The notes under the pieces were generated by a model that saw nothing but the letters and a program-made list of their open reading frames with translations, made no database searches and was not told the origin of the DNA. 64,000 bases of DNA from an uncultured Clostridia bacterium (GTDB lineage: Bacteria; Bacillota; Clostridia; Christensenellales; UBA1242): the NCBI GenBank assembly GCA_934747385.1, contig CAKVGK010000002.1:248001-312000 (forward strand), given 5' to 3'. Both the position numbers and the translations under genes were made by a program. Each line of letters begins with the position of its first letter. Position 1 is the stretch's first letter. Below are positions 43,972-54,807 of this stretch, piece by piece.

Positions 43972-44928
43972 TTATTTTTCTTCCACTGCTTGGACCTTGC
44001 TTTCAACTTTTGCTTTGCGAACGCGTTTTTTGCAATGTGTTATGCACGCACTCCAAACAAAAGGCAAAACATACAAGCAAACTGCAAGTTCTACAACTGC
44101 AACGAACATAATATTTAAAGCAACATATTTTAAAGCACTTGGCGCAATAAGCACAAACAGCAAGCCAAATGCAAACACTGATATTGCCAAAGCATTCATT
44201 CTAAACCTTGATTGAACCATGGCTGTTTTGATTGCAGTTGAATAATCACCGCCGTCAAGCCAAGAAGCTTTGCGCATCGATTCAAACACATTCAAGCAAC
44301 CGTAAACAATAAGCAAGTTAAGAACAATCATGATTGTGAAAATGCTTAAACCAACAGTCAATCTAAGCAATGAGCAAATTGAAATGAAGCCTGCACTGCC
44401 AATCAAACAACTGATGATAACAGCCAATGCGCTTGCCCCGTTGTAACGAATGAACGCAAACAATGAAGCCAATGCAACAAGCAACAAGATTGCAACTGAT
44501 GCAAAAATGTAATCAATATTTCTAACAACAGGCGCAACATGCACTGAAACAGAAATATCTTCAGCTTGCAAATTGAGTTTTGTTGCTATTTTATTGTTCA
44601 TTTCAGTAAGTTCTTCAGCTGACAAATTTTTCATGTAACGAACAACAAGTTTGGTTTCGTCCCCCTCGCTGTACACTGAAATTGTGTCAAAGCCTGAATT
44701 GTAAGTTTTTACAATTTGTTCAACGTTTTTAGAAGCAGTGTTAACTTTTGTTTCACTTCCAATTCTAACTGAAAATTCGTTATAACCTGCCATTTCAAAG
44801 TTGCCGCGCAAGCCAAACACACAAGCCACAACAATGCCAACAGCCAAGAATGCCGCTAAAATAATTAATACAATTTTGTTTTTGTTAAAATAATCTTTGT
44901 TTGGTTTTGAAAAATCTCTATTAAGCAT
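43972..44928 (-). CDS. secF: Protein translocase subunit SecF
   Basis: Membrane partner of SecD that uses the proton gradient to assist Sec export. The ATG at 44928 follows AAAGGAGG and gives 318 residues. One helix near the N-terminus, an outside domain, then five helices; GNFEMAGYNEFSVRIGS resembles the SecD/F_GG region, and the second half ends with MNALAISVFAFGLLF and a short basic tail. It overlaps secD by eight bases. Confidence 0.92.
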   Translation of the reverse strand: MLNRDFSKPNKDYFNKNKIVLIILAAFLAVGIVVACVFGLRGNFEMAGYNEFSVRIGSETKVNTASKNVEQIVKTYNSGFDTISVYSEGDETKLVVRYMKNLSAEELTEMNNKIATKLNLQAEDISVSVHVAPVVRNIDYIFASVAILLLVALASLFAFIRYNGASALAVIISCLIGSAGFISICSLLRLTVGLSIFTIMIVLNLLIVYGCLNVFESMRKASWLDGGDYSTAIKTAMVQSRFRMNALAISVFAFGLLFVLIAPSALKYVALNIMFVAVVELAVCLYVLPFVWSACITHCKKRVRKAKVESKVQAVEEK

Positions 44929-46234
44929 TTTTGCCTCCTTTGTGGAAGTTGCATTTTTTGCCATTTTCGTTGTTAATTGCAAGGTACATAGCCACAAACA
45001 AACGCATTAAAACTAGGCTTATGAACACGTTCACAAAAGGCAACACCAAAGCAACCCAACCAAAAGATTGAATGCCCAGACTTGGCATAAACAAGCATGC
45101 AAAGCCAAGCAATGCGAACACTGTGTTGTTAACGAAAATGCGAACTAAACTTTCTTTAAATGCAAGGCGAAAAGCAATGTAAAGTTTTGTGTCTGCCTGA
45201 TAATGACGTTTTGCACTCTCCAAGATTGACAGCAAACTATCTGCCATCAAAACATATGCCAGCATCATTGCAATAACGCCTGCAAAATTAATGTGCACTG
45301 CTGGAATTGATTGAAGCAAGAACAAGCCCAAAACTGTGAAGAACAACATTGCAAACGCACTGAGCCAGCCCATATCGCGATATTTAACAATCATTAAAGC
45401 AAGAACAGCCAATGCAAACACTGCAAAAATAACAGAAACATAAACGTTTGCGCCAATACCATAAGTTGCACTCATTTTGCCATCTTCAAGTTTAGTTAAG
45501 TTAACATCCAACATGCCAGAACGGATTTTGTTTGCATAAGTATTTGCCACAGTTTGACTTGTGAAAGCGTCACTTTGAATGATAATCATGCCATCTTCAA
45601 TTGAAGAACTGCCCAAATCCATTTGTGTGAAAAGTTCCTCACCAAAATAAATATACATGGTGCCGCCGTCTTTGGTTTTTGTTGCAATTTCTTCCTTAAC
45701 ATTGTCGTTAAAATCTATGCGGACATAATATAACATTTCGCCAGTTTCGTTGTTGTAGTAACTTTGTGAAGAAACTGTTTTAATGTTGGAAGCGTCAACA
45801 AACGCCTTGGTTTGGTCTTGTTCCATAGAAAAACTAATTCTGGCAGGTTCACCCACCAAACTTGTCAAGTTAGAAATATCGTCGTCACCAGCAACTGCCA
45901 CTTGAAGAATGATTTGATCTTCCCCTCTTCTGGCAATGGTTGAGTCTTTAAAACCTTCATTTTGAACTATTTTAAGCAATTTTGACATTGCTGAATTTGT
46001 TAAATTATCATAGTTTGATTCAACTTCATTTTCAAGCAACTCTGCACGATAAACAATGCGATAGGTCGAACCAATATCTTCCCCCAATTTCATGCTTGAA
46101 ACAAAATTGGTGTAAGAAAAATGTTTGCCGTTGATTGCAAACGGATAAGTAAAGTTGACAAATGCTGCCACTAAACATATAACTAAAATGATTGAGAATA
46201 TAACAAATAAACTTTTTGAGCGTCTTTTAGTCAT
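44921..46234 (-). CDS. secD: Protein translocase subunit SecD
   Basis: Large RND-like subunit of the SecDF complex. The 437-residue protein has an N-terminal helix, an outside P1 domain with YRIVYRAE, ARRGEDQIILQV and YYVRIDFNDN, and six C-terminal helices with HINFAGVIAMMLAYVLMADSLL. AGGAG precedes the ATG. Residue conservation in helix 4 is weaker than usual but the fold is clear. It heads a secD-secF pair that ends with a terminator. Confidence 0.92.
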   Translation of the reverse strand: MTKRRSKSLFVIFSIILVICLVAAFVNFTYPFAINGKHFSYTNFVSSMKLGEDIGSTYRIVYRAELLENEVESNYDNLTNSAMSKLLKIVQNEGFKDSTIARRGEDQIILQVAVAGDDDISNLTSLVGEPARISFSMEQDQTKAFVDASNIKTVSSQSYYNNETGEMLYYVRIDFNDNVKEEIATKTKDGGTMYIYFGEELFTQMDLGSSSIEDGMIIIQSDAFTSQTVANTYANKIRSGMLDVNLTKLEDGKMSATYGIGANVYVSVIFAVFALAVLALMIVKYRDMGWLSAFAMLFFTVLGLFLLQSIPAVHINFAGVIAMMLAYVLMADSLLSILESAKRHYQADTKLYIAFRLAFKESLVRIFVNNTVFALLGFACLFMPSLGIQSFGWVALVLPFVNVFISLVLMRLFVAMYLAINNENGKKCNFHKGGKNA

Positions 46235-46968
46235 CTAAATCTCCTAAATTCAGTTAGATTATAAACAAATTTTGCAACTATGTCAAACGAAACAACCGCA
46301 AAAACTTAAACTAACTATTTTTAATTTAATAAATAACTAAATTATTGCCCAAAAAGTTTATTTTAATTGTACTAAATTGATTTTAAACGAATAGATACAC
46401 TCAATGCTAACGCATTTTGGTATGACAAACAGTCATCCTGAGCGTAGTCGAAGGATCACTATACTTCGTTATAACTTAACTTTGAAACTTGAGATGTTTC
46501 GGCTCCGTTTCACTCAGCAAACATATGAACTCGTAAACTCGTTATTCATGTGTTTTGCTCCATTTGACTTCGCTCAACATGACAAAAGGAAAAAGATATA
46601 CTCGCGATCGTCGGTATATGAGTTCGTAAACTCACTGTTCATATACCGGCTATCGCTAGTTATATGAGTTCGCAAGCTCACTTTTCATATACCGGCTATC
46701 GCTAGTTATATGAGTTCGCAAGCTCACTTTTCATATACCGGCTATCGCTCGGTATGACAGAATCTGGGGGTCTCCAACAAAGCAAAACGTAGTGGGTTCG
46801 TTGGGTGTTTGTCTTGAAAGGTTGTGTGAGTTAGTATTCAATAATCCTTATGTCTTGTGTCCCCTTGAGAGGGGAAGGCTGGTAAAACGCTTGCGTTTTA
46901 ACAAAGGGTAGTTTATTTAAGTCCTCTTATACATTTGGCTTTACTGCTGCTTGTTGTTGAACCTATCT
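46235..46968. repeat. Intergenic repeat island (734 bp, no gene)
   Basis: Between the starts/ends of secD and the next gene lie several repeat types: a GTCATCCTGAGCG...GAAGGATC element at 46432-46457 with decayed inverted copies to about 46585; three copies of a 46-bp hairpin unit (one diverged at 46602-46647, two identical at 46648-46693 and 46694-46739); CCCCTTGAGAGGGG at 46861-46874; and AAAACGC-TT-GCGTTTT at 46884-46899. Open frames here follow the repeats and are not genes. Confidence 0.85.
46602..46739. repeat. Three tandem copies of a 46-bp palindromic unit
   Basis: Copies 2 and 3 (46648-46693, 46694-46739) are identical; copy 1 differs mainly at its start and in the loop. Each holds TATATGA...TCATATA arms around GAGTTCG(C/T)AA(G/A)CTC. 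Confidence 0.9.
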
Positions 46969-47367
46969 TTAAGCAGTTTTTTTGCTTGTTAACTTGAATA
47001 TTATTGCTGCAACAACAGCAACAATAACCGCAAACAACAAATCAAAAACAATGCTGACGTTGAATGTAAATCCGCCGTTCAAAATTGAGAACACCACAAA
47101 TGAAAGCAAACCATAAACTACCCCGGCAATCACAGAACGTAACAACAGCTTTTCGTCTGTGGATTTTTTAAGCATAAGCACAACAAAAAATATTGACAAT
47201 GCTTTGATAACGTCGTTAATGTAAGAAACTATTTTGCTTGGAATGTCTGCAAACTTTAAGATAACTGCCAAAATCACAGTTCCAATTAGGGTTATAACCA
47301 ATCCTAATAAGCAACTTTTTATTATTGAAATTATTTCGCTGGCTTTTCCCGATTTAACTTTTTCCAT
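46969..47367 (-). CDS. Small membrane protein, TIGR04086-like
   Basis: A 132-residue protein with four predicted helices (about 11-31, 38-60, 67-90, 100-125) and a basic C-terminus. Size, topology and location beside yajC and secDF match the TIGR04086 membrane proteins of Clostridia, whose function is unknown. Start after AGGAGG. A role near the Sec machinery is only suggested by neighbours. Confidence 0.65.
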   Translation of the reverse strand: MEKVKSGKASEIISIIKSCLLGLVITLIGTVILAVILKFADIPSKIVSYINDVIKALSIFFVVLMLKKSTDEKLLLRSVIAGVVYGLLSFVVFSILNGGFTFNVSIVFDLLFAVIVAVVAAIIFKLTSKKTA

Positions 47368-47714
47368 AAATTTTCCTCCTACTTTAACTTATTTTTGATA
47401 AAGCGTTAAAGAACAGGAAAAAATGTTAAAAAAGGGCTTGTTTTGGTGAAAATGTATGTTTACTTTCAAATTATCGTCATGCTTTGTTGAAATAACAAAT
47501 CCTGTAATAACATTGGGAGTGTTTTTTTGTTTAAAGATTCTTCAACTAGGCTAAAATTTAAAAATATTTTTGCAAGATTTTTCAAATTATTCGCTTCACT
47601 TAAAATTAAAAATTACCCAAATTTTTGTTACGATAAACGGAACTTGTTGGCTATGTTTATGAGGCTTTATAATATACAAAAAAAAATGCCAGACAACTGA
47701 CATTTTTAGTTTAT
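47368..47714. other. Gap with a decayed palindromic repeat
   Basis: No gene. Bases 47475-47554 start CGTCATGCTTTGTTGAAA and end GATTCTTCAACTAGGCTAAA, resembling a worn copy of the GTCATCCTGA...GATTCTTCGACTACGCTCAG type of intergenic repeat seen at 46432. The yajC terminator is at the right end. Confidence 0.5.
47677..47707 (-). terminator. Terminator of yajC
   Basis: AAAATGTCAG/CTGGCATTTT stem with a T-run of about nine on the minus strand, eight bases after the yajC stop. Confidence 0.85.
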
Positions 47715-48164
47715 TTATTTTGAAGATTTATCAGTTTTGGCAGGTTTTTCTGCTTTTTCTGCCTTAACTTCTTTTGCTGGCTCAACTTTTTCTTCTTTCA
47801 CAGGTTCAGCTTTAACTTCTGCCTTATCTTCCACTTTTTGTTGAGGTTTTACAACAACAACTTTTTTGGTTTGAGCCTGTTGCTCTTCCTTGCCAAAAAC
47901 GTAATAGATTGCATTGGCATGAACAGTGAAATAGCCAGTGTGTTCACCACGGCCAGTTTTAAGCACGAAATACTTGTATTCATCTTCTGTGAATGCCTCA
48001 ACAACTTCACCAACAACGCCTGTGTCGGTCATAACTTTGTCGCCTGGTTTAAGTTCTTCACGCATTGAGCCAAGTTCTGTGTTAAATTTCTTTTTCTTGA
48101 AATAAGACAAAACAAACAATGCCACTACCAAAACAAGTAAAACTACCAATAAAATAATTTCCAT
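47715..48164 (-). CDS. yajC: Preprotein translocase subunit YajC
   Basis: Accessory protein of SecDF. The 149-residue protein has one N-terminal helix (about 2-20), LKPGDKVMTDTGVVGEV as the YajC signature, and a C-terminal tail of Lys/Glu/Ala/Pro repeats (VKAEPVKEEKVEPAKE), longer than in most YajC proteins. Start after AAGGGG. Downstream in the same direction are the TIGR04086-like gene and secDF. Confidence 0.92.
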   Translation of the reverse strand: MEIILLVVLLVLVVALFVLSYFKKKKFNTELGSMREELKPGDKVMTDTGVVGEVVEAFTEDEYKYFVLKTGRGEHTGYFTVHANAIYYVFGKEEQQAQTKKVVVVKPQQKVEDKAEVKAEPVKEEKVEPAKEVKAEKAEKPAKTDKSSK

Positions 48165-48349
48165 AATATCCCCTTTTAAACTTGAATGATTTTAGCAAAA
48201 GTTTAAACTGACTGTCAAACCTTTTTAACAAATATATAAAATTAAACTTTAAAAAATCTAAATTTTTATGTTACAAAATGAAAAAATTTGTTAAAATTAA
48301 TCAAAAGCGCATTTTATTAACCAATTTTGCAACACTAAACAATTAGATT

Positions 48350-49992
<1,643 letters not shown>

Positions 49993-50104
49993 TAATTTCT
50001 CCTCTTAATTGTAAAAAAAGTTGTTATAAACATCGTTTAACTTGTAAAAATGACACAATTTGAACATAAACATGCCAAATTAAACAGAGTGAATAATTTT
50101 TGGT

Positions 50105-51196
50105 TTATTCAATAAACATGCTGTCGCCAAAACTGAAAAAGCGATATTGATTTTCAACTGCAAATTCGTACAAATTCATTGTGTTTTCGTAACCCGCAAA
50201 TGCACTAATCAGCATAATTAAAGTTGATTTTGGCAGATGGAAATTTGTGATGAGTGCGTCAACAATTTTAAATTTATATGGCGGATAAATGAAAATGCTT
50301 GTGTTGTCGTCATCAGCCGCAAGTGGCACGCCTTTTAGTGCAACGCTTTCAAGAGTGCGGACGCTGGTTGTGCCAACAGCAATCACGCGACGATTTTCCC
50401 TTTTTGCCAAGTTTATTCTTTCGGCAGCCTGCTCACTTAAATGGTAATGTTCTGTGTGCATGGTGTGTTTTGTTATGTCGTCTTCTTTGCATGGGCGGAA
50501 AGTTCCAAGCCCAACATCAAGGGTAAGTTCAACTATTTCCACCCCCATATCTTGAATTTTTTTAAGAAGTTCCTTTGTAAAATGCAAGCCTGCGGTTGGT
50601 GCTGCGGCGCTGCCTTCAACCTTGTTGTATACGGTTTGGTAGCGTTCTTTATCTTTCAATTTTTCATGAATATAATGTGGTAATGGCATTTGCCCCACGC
50701 GTGACAAAATGTCTTCAAAAACGCCATTATAGATAAATTTTACAATTCGATTTCCATCCTCTTTAACGGATACAATTTCGCATTTTAATTCGTCATTAAA
50801 AGTTACTACTGTGCCCACCGGAACTCGCTTTGCTGGTTTAATAAGCACTTCCCATTCGTCCAAATTAATGCGTTTTAAAAGCAGCACTTCAATGTTAGCA
50901 CCTGTCACCTTTTTGCCGTAAAGGCGCGCAGGCAAAACGCGAGTATTGTTTACAACAAGCACGTCACCTTTGCGCAAAAATTCTGTAATATCTTTAAAAT
51001 GCCTTTGCTTGATTTCATTTGTTTTGCGGTTAAAAACAAGCAGTTTGCTTTCATCTCTTTTTTCAAGTGGAGTTTGAGCAATAAGTTCTTCTGGCAAATA
51101 GTAATCATAAGTTGACAGCTTTTGATAGTCCACTTGTGTTTGCTTTTTTGCTGGTTGTTTTTTGTTGGTTAAACTTATTAATTTACTCGCTTTCAT
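50105..51196 (-). CDS. queA: S-adenosylmethionine:tRNA ribosyltransferase-isomerase (QueA)
   Basis: Adds the epoxycyclopentane ring from SAM to preQ1 in tRNA. The ATG at 51196, after AAGGGGA, overlaps ruvB by 14 bases and gives 363 residues, about 20 more than usual because of a Lys/Gln-rich N-terminus. [49 protein letters not shown] and [10 protein letters not shown] are family signatures. Longer in-frame extension into ruvB is unlikely. Confidence 0.96.
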   Translation of the reverse strand: MKASKLISLTNKKQPAKKQTQVDYQKLSTYDYYLPEELIAQTPLEKRDESKLLVFNRKTNEIKQRHFKDITEFLRKGDVLVVNNTRVLPARLYGKKVTGANIEVLLLKRINLDEWEVLIKPAKRVPVGTVVTFNDELKCEIVSVKEDGNRIVKFIYNGVFEDILSRVGQMPLPHYIHEKLKDKERYQTVYNKVEGSAAAPTAGLHFTKELLKKIQDMGVEIVELTLDVGLGTFRPCKEDDITKHTMHTEHYHLSEQAAERINLAKRENRRVIAVGTTSVRTLESVALKGVPLAADDDNTSIFIYPPYKFKIVDALITNFHLPKSTLIMLISAFAGYENTMNLYEFAVENQYRFFSFGDSMFIE

Positions 51197-52232
51197 TGTC
51201 TTCCCCTTCTGCAACGTCAATTTGCAAAGATTTTGGCACAGGCAAGCCAAAATGTTCGTAAGCCAAGCGTGTCGCCATTCTGCCCCTGTTTGTACGCAAA
51301 ACAAAGCCAAGTTGCATTAAGTATGGCTCAACAATATCCTCAATTGTTGAAATTTCCTCATTCGTGGTTGCAGACAAGGTTTCCAAGCCCACTGGCCCGC
51401 CACCAAACTTTTCAATCATAGCCAAAAGCACGCGTTTGTCAACGTAATCTAACCCAAGTTCGTCAATGTCCATAAGTGTGAGTGCTTTTTTGGCGTCTTC
51501 CGCACAAATGTTGTCTTTATCTTCAACCTGAACATAGTCACGCACACGCTTCAAAAGGCGGTTTGCAATACGAGGTGTACCACGACTGCGACGTGCAATT
51601 TCGAAAGTTGCGTCCTTATCTATGCTTACATTCAAAATGCTGGCAGAACGCGCGATGATTTGTGCAATTTCGTCAACAGTGTAAAGTTCCAAACGGCAAG
51701 ATATGCCAAACCTATCACGCAAAGGACTAGACAAATTGCCCGCTTTTGTGGTTGCACCAATCAGTGTGAAAGGTTGAATTTTAAGGCGCATACTACGTGC
51801 GCTTGGACCCTTGCCCACGATAAAGTCAAGAGCGTAGTCTTCCATGGCTGGGTACAAAATTTCTTCAACAGATTTACTTATGCGGTGAATTTCATCAATA
51901 AAGAGCACATCGTTAGTGTTAAGATTGGTTAGAATTGCAGCAAGGTCGGCGGCGTTTTCTATGCTTGGGCCGCTGGTTATTTTAATTTGGCTGCCAATTT
52001 CATTGGCAATAATGTGGCTTAGTGTTGTTTTTCCAAGCCCTGGAGGACCGTATAATAAAACATGGTCAAGCGCTTCTTTACGCTTTTTTGCTGCGGCAAT
52101 ATAGACCTTTAAATTGGCCTTTATTTTTTCTTGCCCAGTGTATTCGTCAAAAGACATAGGTCGAAGTTTGTTTTCAACCTCGACGTCACTCATGTTTTTG
52201 GTGCTGCTGATAAATCTATCTCTTTCTTCCAT
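51183..52232 (-). CDS. ruvB: Holliday junction branch migration helicase RuvB
   Basis: AAA+ motor that drives branch migration with RuvA. The 349-residue protein has Walker [10 protein letters not shown], Walker [28 protein letters not shown] and a C-terminal winged helix ending in [21 protein letters not shown] precedes the ATG. It follows ruvA by 39 bases. Confidence 0.97.
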   Translation of the reverse strand: MEERDRFISSTKNMSDVEVENKLRPMSFDEYTGQEKIKANLKVYIAAAKKRKEALDHVLLYGPPGLGKTTLSHIIANEIGSQIKITSGPSIENAADLAAILTNLNTNDVLFIDEIHRISKSVEEILYPAMEDYALDFIVGKGPSARSMRLKIQPFTLIGATTKAGNLSSPLRDRFGISCRLELYTVDEIAQIIARSASILNVSIDKDATFEIARRSRGTPRIANRLLKRVRDYVQVEDKDNICAEDAKKALTLMDIDELGLDYVDKRVLLAMIEKFGGGPVGLETLSATTNEEISTIEDIVEPYLMQLGFVLRTNRGRMATRLAYEHFGLPVPKSLQIDVAEGEDNESE

Positions 52233-52271
52233 AGTCGCTCCTCAAAAATATATAGAAATTTTACGTTTAAA

Positions 52272-52868
52272 CTACTCACCCATTGAATGCAAAACTTTTG
52301 CAACAATTGTTTCGCCCGTGTCGGTTTCTGTTGCAACAGATTTTGCGCGTTTGGTTGCTTCTGCTTTGCTCATGCCCAAACTTGTGAGAACAACGATTGC
52401 GTCCTCCAAATACTGATTATTGGCTTCTGCTTGGAATGGATTAACGTCTGGGATTAAATAATCGAATGGTTTGATTTTGTCTTTAAGTTCAACAATAATG
52501 CGTTCAGCGGTCTTTTTGCCAATGCCTTTGCATGAGCCAATAACTGATTCGTCTTGCGCAACAATGCTGTTAACAATCTTGTTCATTTTTTCTGCCGATA
52601 AAATTGCAATGGCGGTTTTGCTGCCCACTCCTGACACAGAGATAAGTTGCATAAACAAACGTTTTTCTTCTGGGCTGACAAAACCATACAAACTCATTTC
52701 GTCTTCTTTGACGTGCATGTATGTGTAAATTTTAACCTCTTCGTCCAGGTTAGGCAAGCCAAGCATGCAACTTTTGGTTACGTAAATTTGAAAGCCCACC
52801 CCATTGCATTCAATGGTTACGCTGTCCATTTCTTTTTCCCTTAAAATACCTTTAATAAAACTTATCAT
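52272..52868 (-). CDS. ruvA: Holliday junction branch migration protein RuvA
   Basis: Binds four-way junctions and loads RuvB. The 198-residue protein has the N-terminal OB fold (MISFIKGILREKEMDSV, EDEMSLYGF), helix-hairpin-helix motifs (LISVSGVGSKTAIAIL, GSCKGIGKKTAERIIVELKDK) and the C-terminal RuvB-binding domain. AAGGA precedes the ATG. Normal length. Confidence 0.96.
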   Translation of the reverse strand: MISFIKGILREKEMDSVTIECNGVGFQIYVTKSCMLGLPNLDEEVKIYTYMHVKEDEMSLYGFVSPEEKRLFMQLISVSGVGSKTAIAILSAEKMNKIVNSIVAQDESVIGSCKGIGKKTAERIIVELKDKIKPFDYLIPDVNPFQAEANNQYLEDAIVVLTSLGMSKAEATKRAKSVATETDTGETIVAKVLHSMGE

Positions 52869-52914
52869 AATTTTCCTTATTTTAAATTGTGGTTTATCAA
52901 ACTAAATTGGATTT

Positions 52915-52977
52915 GAATTTTCCTTCCAAAAATTAAATTGATTTAGAATTGAATTTTTCTTCCAAAAATTAAATTGA
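52915..52977. repeat. Direct repeat at the ruvC 3' end
   Basis: Two 27-base copies (52915-52941 and 52951-52977) differ at one position, period 36. The second copy contains the last codons and stop of ruvC. Confidence 0.8.
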
Positions 52978-53454
52978 ATTATCGCTCATCACCGAATTGG
53001 TTTGCATATGTGTGAGAGCAACTGCAAGCGCATCAGCTGCGTCGTCTGGTTTTGGAGTTTGGCTTAAACCCAAAATGTTTTTAACCATAAACTGAACTTG
53101 CTTTTTTTCTGCCCTGCCATTGCCTGTTAACGCCTGCTTAATTTGGAGAGGAGTGTATTCAAACAATTTGTCTGTATACTGTTTGGAAGCAACTATCAAC
53201 ACACCACGTGCTTCTGCAACAGGAATTGCGGTTGTGTTGTTGGTATTAAAAAACAATTCCTCAAACGCAACTTGGTCTGGCTTAAAAGTTTCCATCAGTT
53301 CGCAAGTGGCTTGATAAATTGTGTTTAGTCGGCTGCTTATGCTCATGGATTTTGGCGTGGTAATAACGCCAAAGTCCACAACTTTGCAACCATTTGTTTC
53401 AATCACCCCATAGCCCACAATGTTGTAGCCTGGGTCAATGCCTAAAATTTTCAT
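52969..53454 (-). CDS. ruvC: Holliday junction resolvase RuvC
   Basis: Cuts Holliday junctions. The 161-residue protein keeps the four catalytic acids: Asp7 in GIDPGYN, Glu in VAFEELFFNTN, and the two Asp of PDDAADALAVAL. AAAAGGG precedes the ATG. Upstream is a coiled-coil gene eight bases away; downstream ruvA follows after a 100-base gap containing a direct repeat. Confidence 0.96.
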   Translation of the reverse strand: MKILGIDPGYNIVGYGVIETNGCKVVDFGVITTPKSMSISSRLNTIYQATCELMETFKPDQVAFEELFFNTNNTTAIPVAEARGVLIVASKQYTDKLFEYTPLQIKQALTGNGRAEKKQVQFMVKNILGLSQTPKPDDAADALAVALTHMQTNSVMSDNSI

Positions 53455-53462
53455 AATCCCTT

Positions 53463-54056
53463 TTATGCAATTTGTTGCAATTGATTAATCAGCGAATTGA
53501 CGCTTGAATAGAGTTCGTTAAAGCGTTGATTATCTTGCTCTAATTGGTTCTTTTTAACATTATAGTCGCTGACAAGTGCTTCAATTTTGTCCAAAATTGC
53601 TTTAATTATTTTAACTTGTTGTTTGTAGCCTTTAATGACAATTGCCTCTGTGTTTTCGTCAACATTTGCTTTAAAATCTTTGCAAAGATTGCTCACTTCG
53701 TGCTTGTATTCTGTTTTCAAGCTGCCGCACTCTTGCAATGCAACGCGATATTGCTTGGTGGCTTTGGCAAAATTTGAATTAACCTCTTCAACTTCTTTGT
53801 TTAAGCGTGTGATTTTCGATTTATTTTTGCCATATACGCCTGCCCTCTCGGCTTTTGACGCGACAGAAATATCTCTTGTTATTGTGCTCAAATCGTTTTT
53901 ATGGTCGATGAGTTGCTCAAAATAACTTGTTAAATTTGCTCTGCTATCTTCCGCCATCAAAAGAGAACTGTTGTACAGCGAAAATAAAGCAGATAATTTA
54001 TTGCGATTATCGTTAAGTTGTTTAATTATTTCAAGCAATTTATCGTTTGTTTCCAT
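53463..54056 (-). CDS. Coiled-coil protein of unknown function between yebC and ruvC
   Basis: Not recognised. The 197-residue protein is charged and almost wholly helical by eye, with heptad-like stretches (about 15-45, 70-110, 140-195), no membrane helix and no catalytic motif. It begins after GAGGA one base after the yebC stop and ends eight bases before ruvC, so it is cotranscribed with recombination genes. A role with them is only a guess from position. Confidence 0.7.
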   Translation of the reverse strand: METNDKLLEIIKQLNDNRNKLSALFSLYNSSLLMAEDSRANLTSYFEQLIDHKNDLSTITRDISVASKAERAGVYGKNKSKITRLNKEVEEVNSNFAKATKQYRVALQECGSLKTEYKHEVSNLCKDFKANVDENTEAIVIKGYKQQVKIIKAILDKIEALVSDYNVKKNQLEQDNQRFNELYSSVNSLINQLQQIA

Positions 54057-54057
54057 A

Positions 54058-54783
54058 TTATTCTTCCTCTAAATTGTGCACGACGTCAATTACGTCATCG
54101 CTTTCGTTAAGTTTATCAATCATTTTGTCAAAGGTTTCACGCTTGTGTTCATCAAGAGCCACATAATTTTGAGGTATCATTTCAACACCTGAACTTAAAA
54201 TTGTGTAGTTAGCGTCTTCAAACGCTTTAACCAATTCGTTAACTGCGTTAGCGCTTGGCTCAGTGTAAATAGTGAAAACTTCATCGTCTTCACAGTCAAC
54301 TGCATTCATGTTGATTGCAAGTTCCATGGCACTGTCGCCATCAAAATTGCTACCCTTTTCAACAATCACAACCCCGCGATTATCAAACATATAACTTACG
54401 CAGCCAGTTGAACCAAGGCTGCCGCCAAATTTATCAAAAGCATAACGAACGTCGCTGCTTGTGCGGTTTTTGTTATCTGTGAAGCACTTAACAACCACTG
54501 CAACGCCACCAACGCCGTAACCTTCGTAAGTTTGTTCAACAAAATTGCTGTTGTCAACCTCGCTGTTCTTTTTGATAATTCCATTAATGCGGTCATTTGG
54601 CATGTTGTATTGACGTGCTTTTGCAATTGCCATTTTAAGTTTTGAGTTGCTGTCTATATTAGGCCCGCCCTCTTTAACTGCAACCATAATTTCACGTCCA
54701 ATTTTAGTGAATACTTTACTGCGCTCTGCGTCTGATTTTTCTTTTCTTCCTTTAATATTATTCCATTTACTATGTCCTGACAT
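54058..54783 (-). CDS. yebC: YebC/PmpR family transcriptional regulator / translation factor
   Basis: The 241-residue protein opens MSGHSKWNNIKGRKEKSDAER, the unmistakable YebC start, with KVFTKIGREI and YEGYGVGGVAVVVKC further on. Members have been described as regulators of recombination genes and, more recently, as factors easing ribosome stalling at prolines. Its neighbours ruvCAB are typical. AAGGAG precedes the ATG. Confidence 0.96.
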   Translation of the reverse strand: MSGHSKWNNIKGRKEKSDAERSKVFTKIGREIMVAVKEGGPNIDSNSKLKMAIAKARQYNMPNDRINGIIKKNSEVDNSNFVEQTYEGYGVGGVAVVVKCFTDNKNRTSSDVRYAFDKFGGSLGSTGCVSYMFDNRGVVIVEKGSNFDGDSAMELAINMNAVDCEDDEVFTIYTEPSANAVNELVKAFEDANYTILSSGVEMIPQNYVALDEHKRETFDKMIDKLNESDDVIDVVHNLEEE

Positions 54784-54807
54784 AAATTCTCCTTAAATTA
54801 ATAATAT

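Noticed and set aside
46404..46667. 87-codon open frame in the repeat island
   Set aside because: It runs through palindromic repeat sequence, has no ribosome-binding site and no protein-like composition.
46602..46739. Possible CRISPR array
   Set aside because: The 46-bp units are adjacent without unique spacers and are palindromic hairpins; no cas genes are near.
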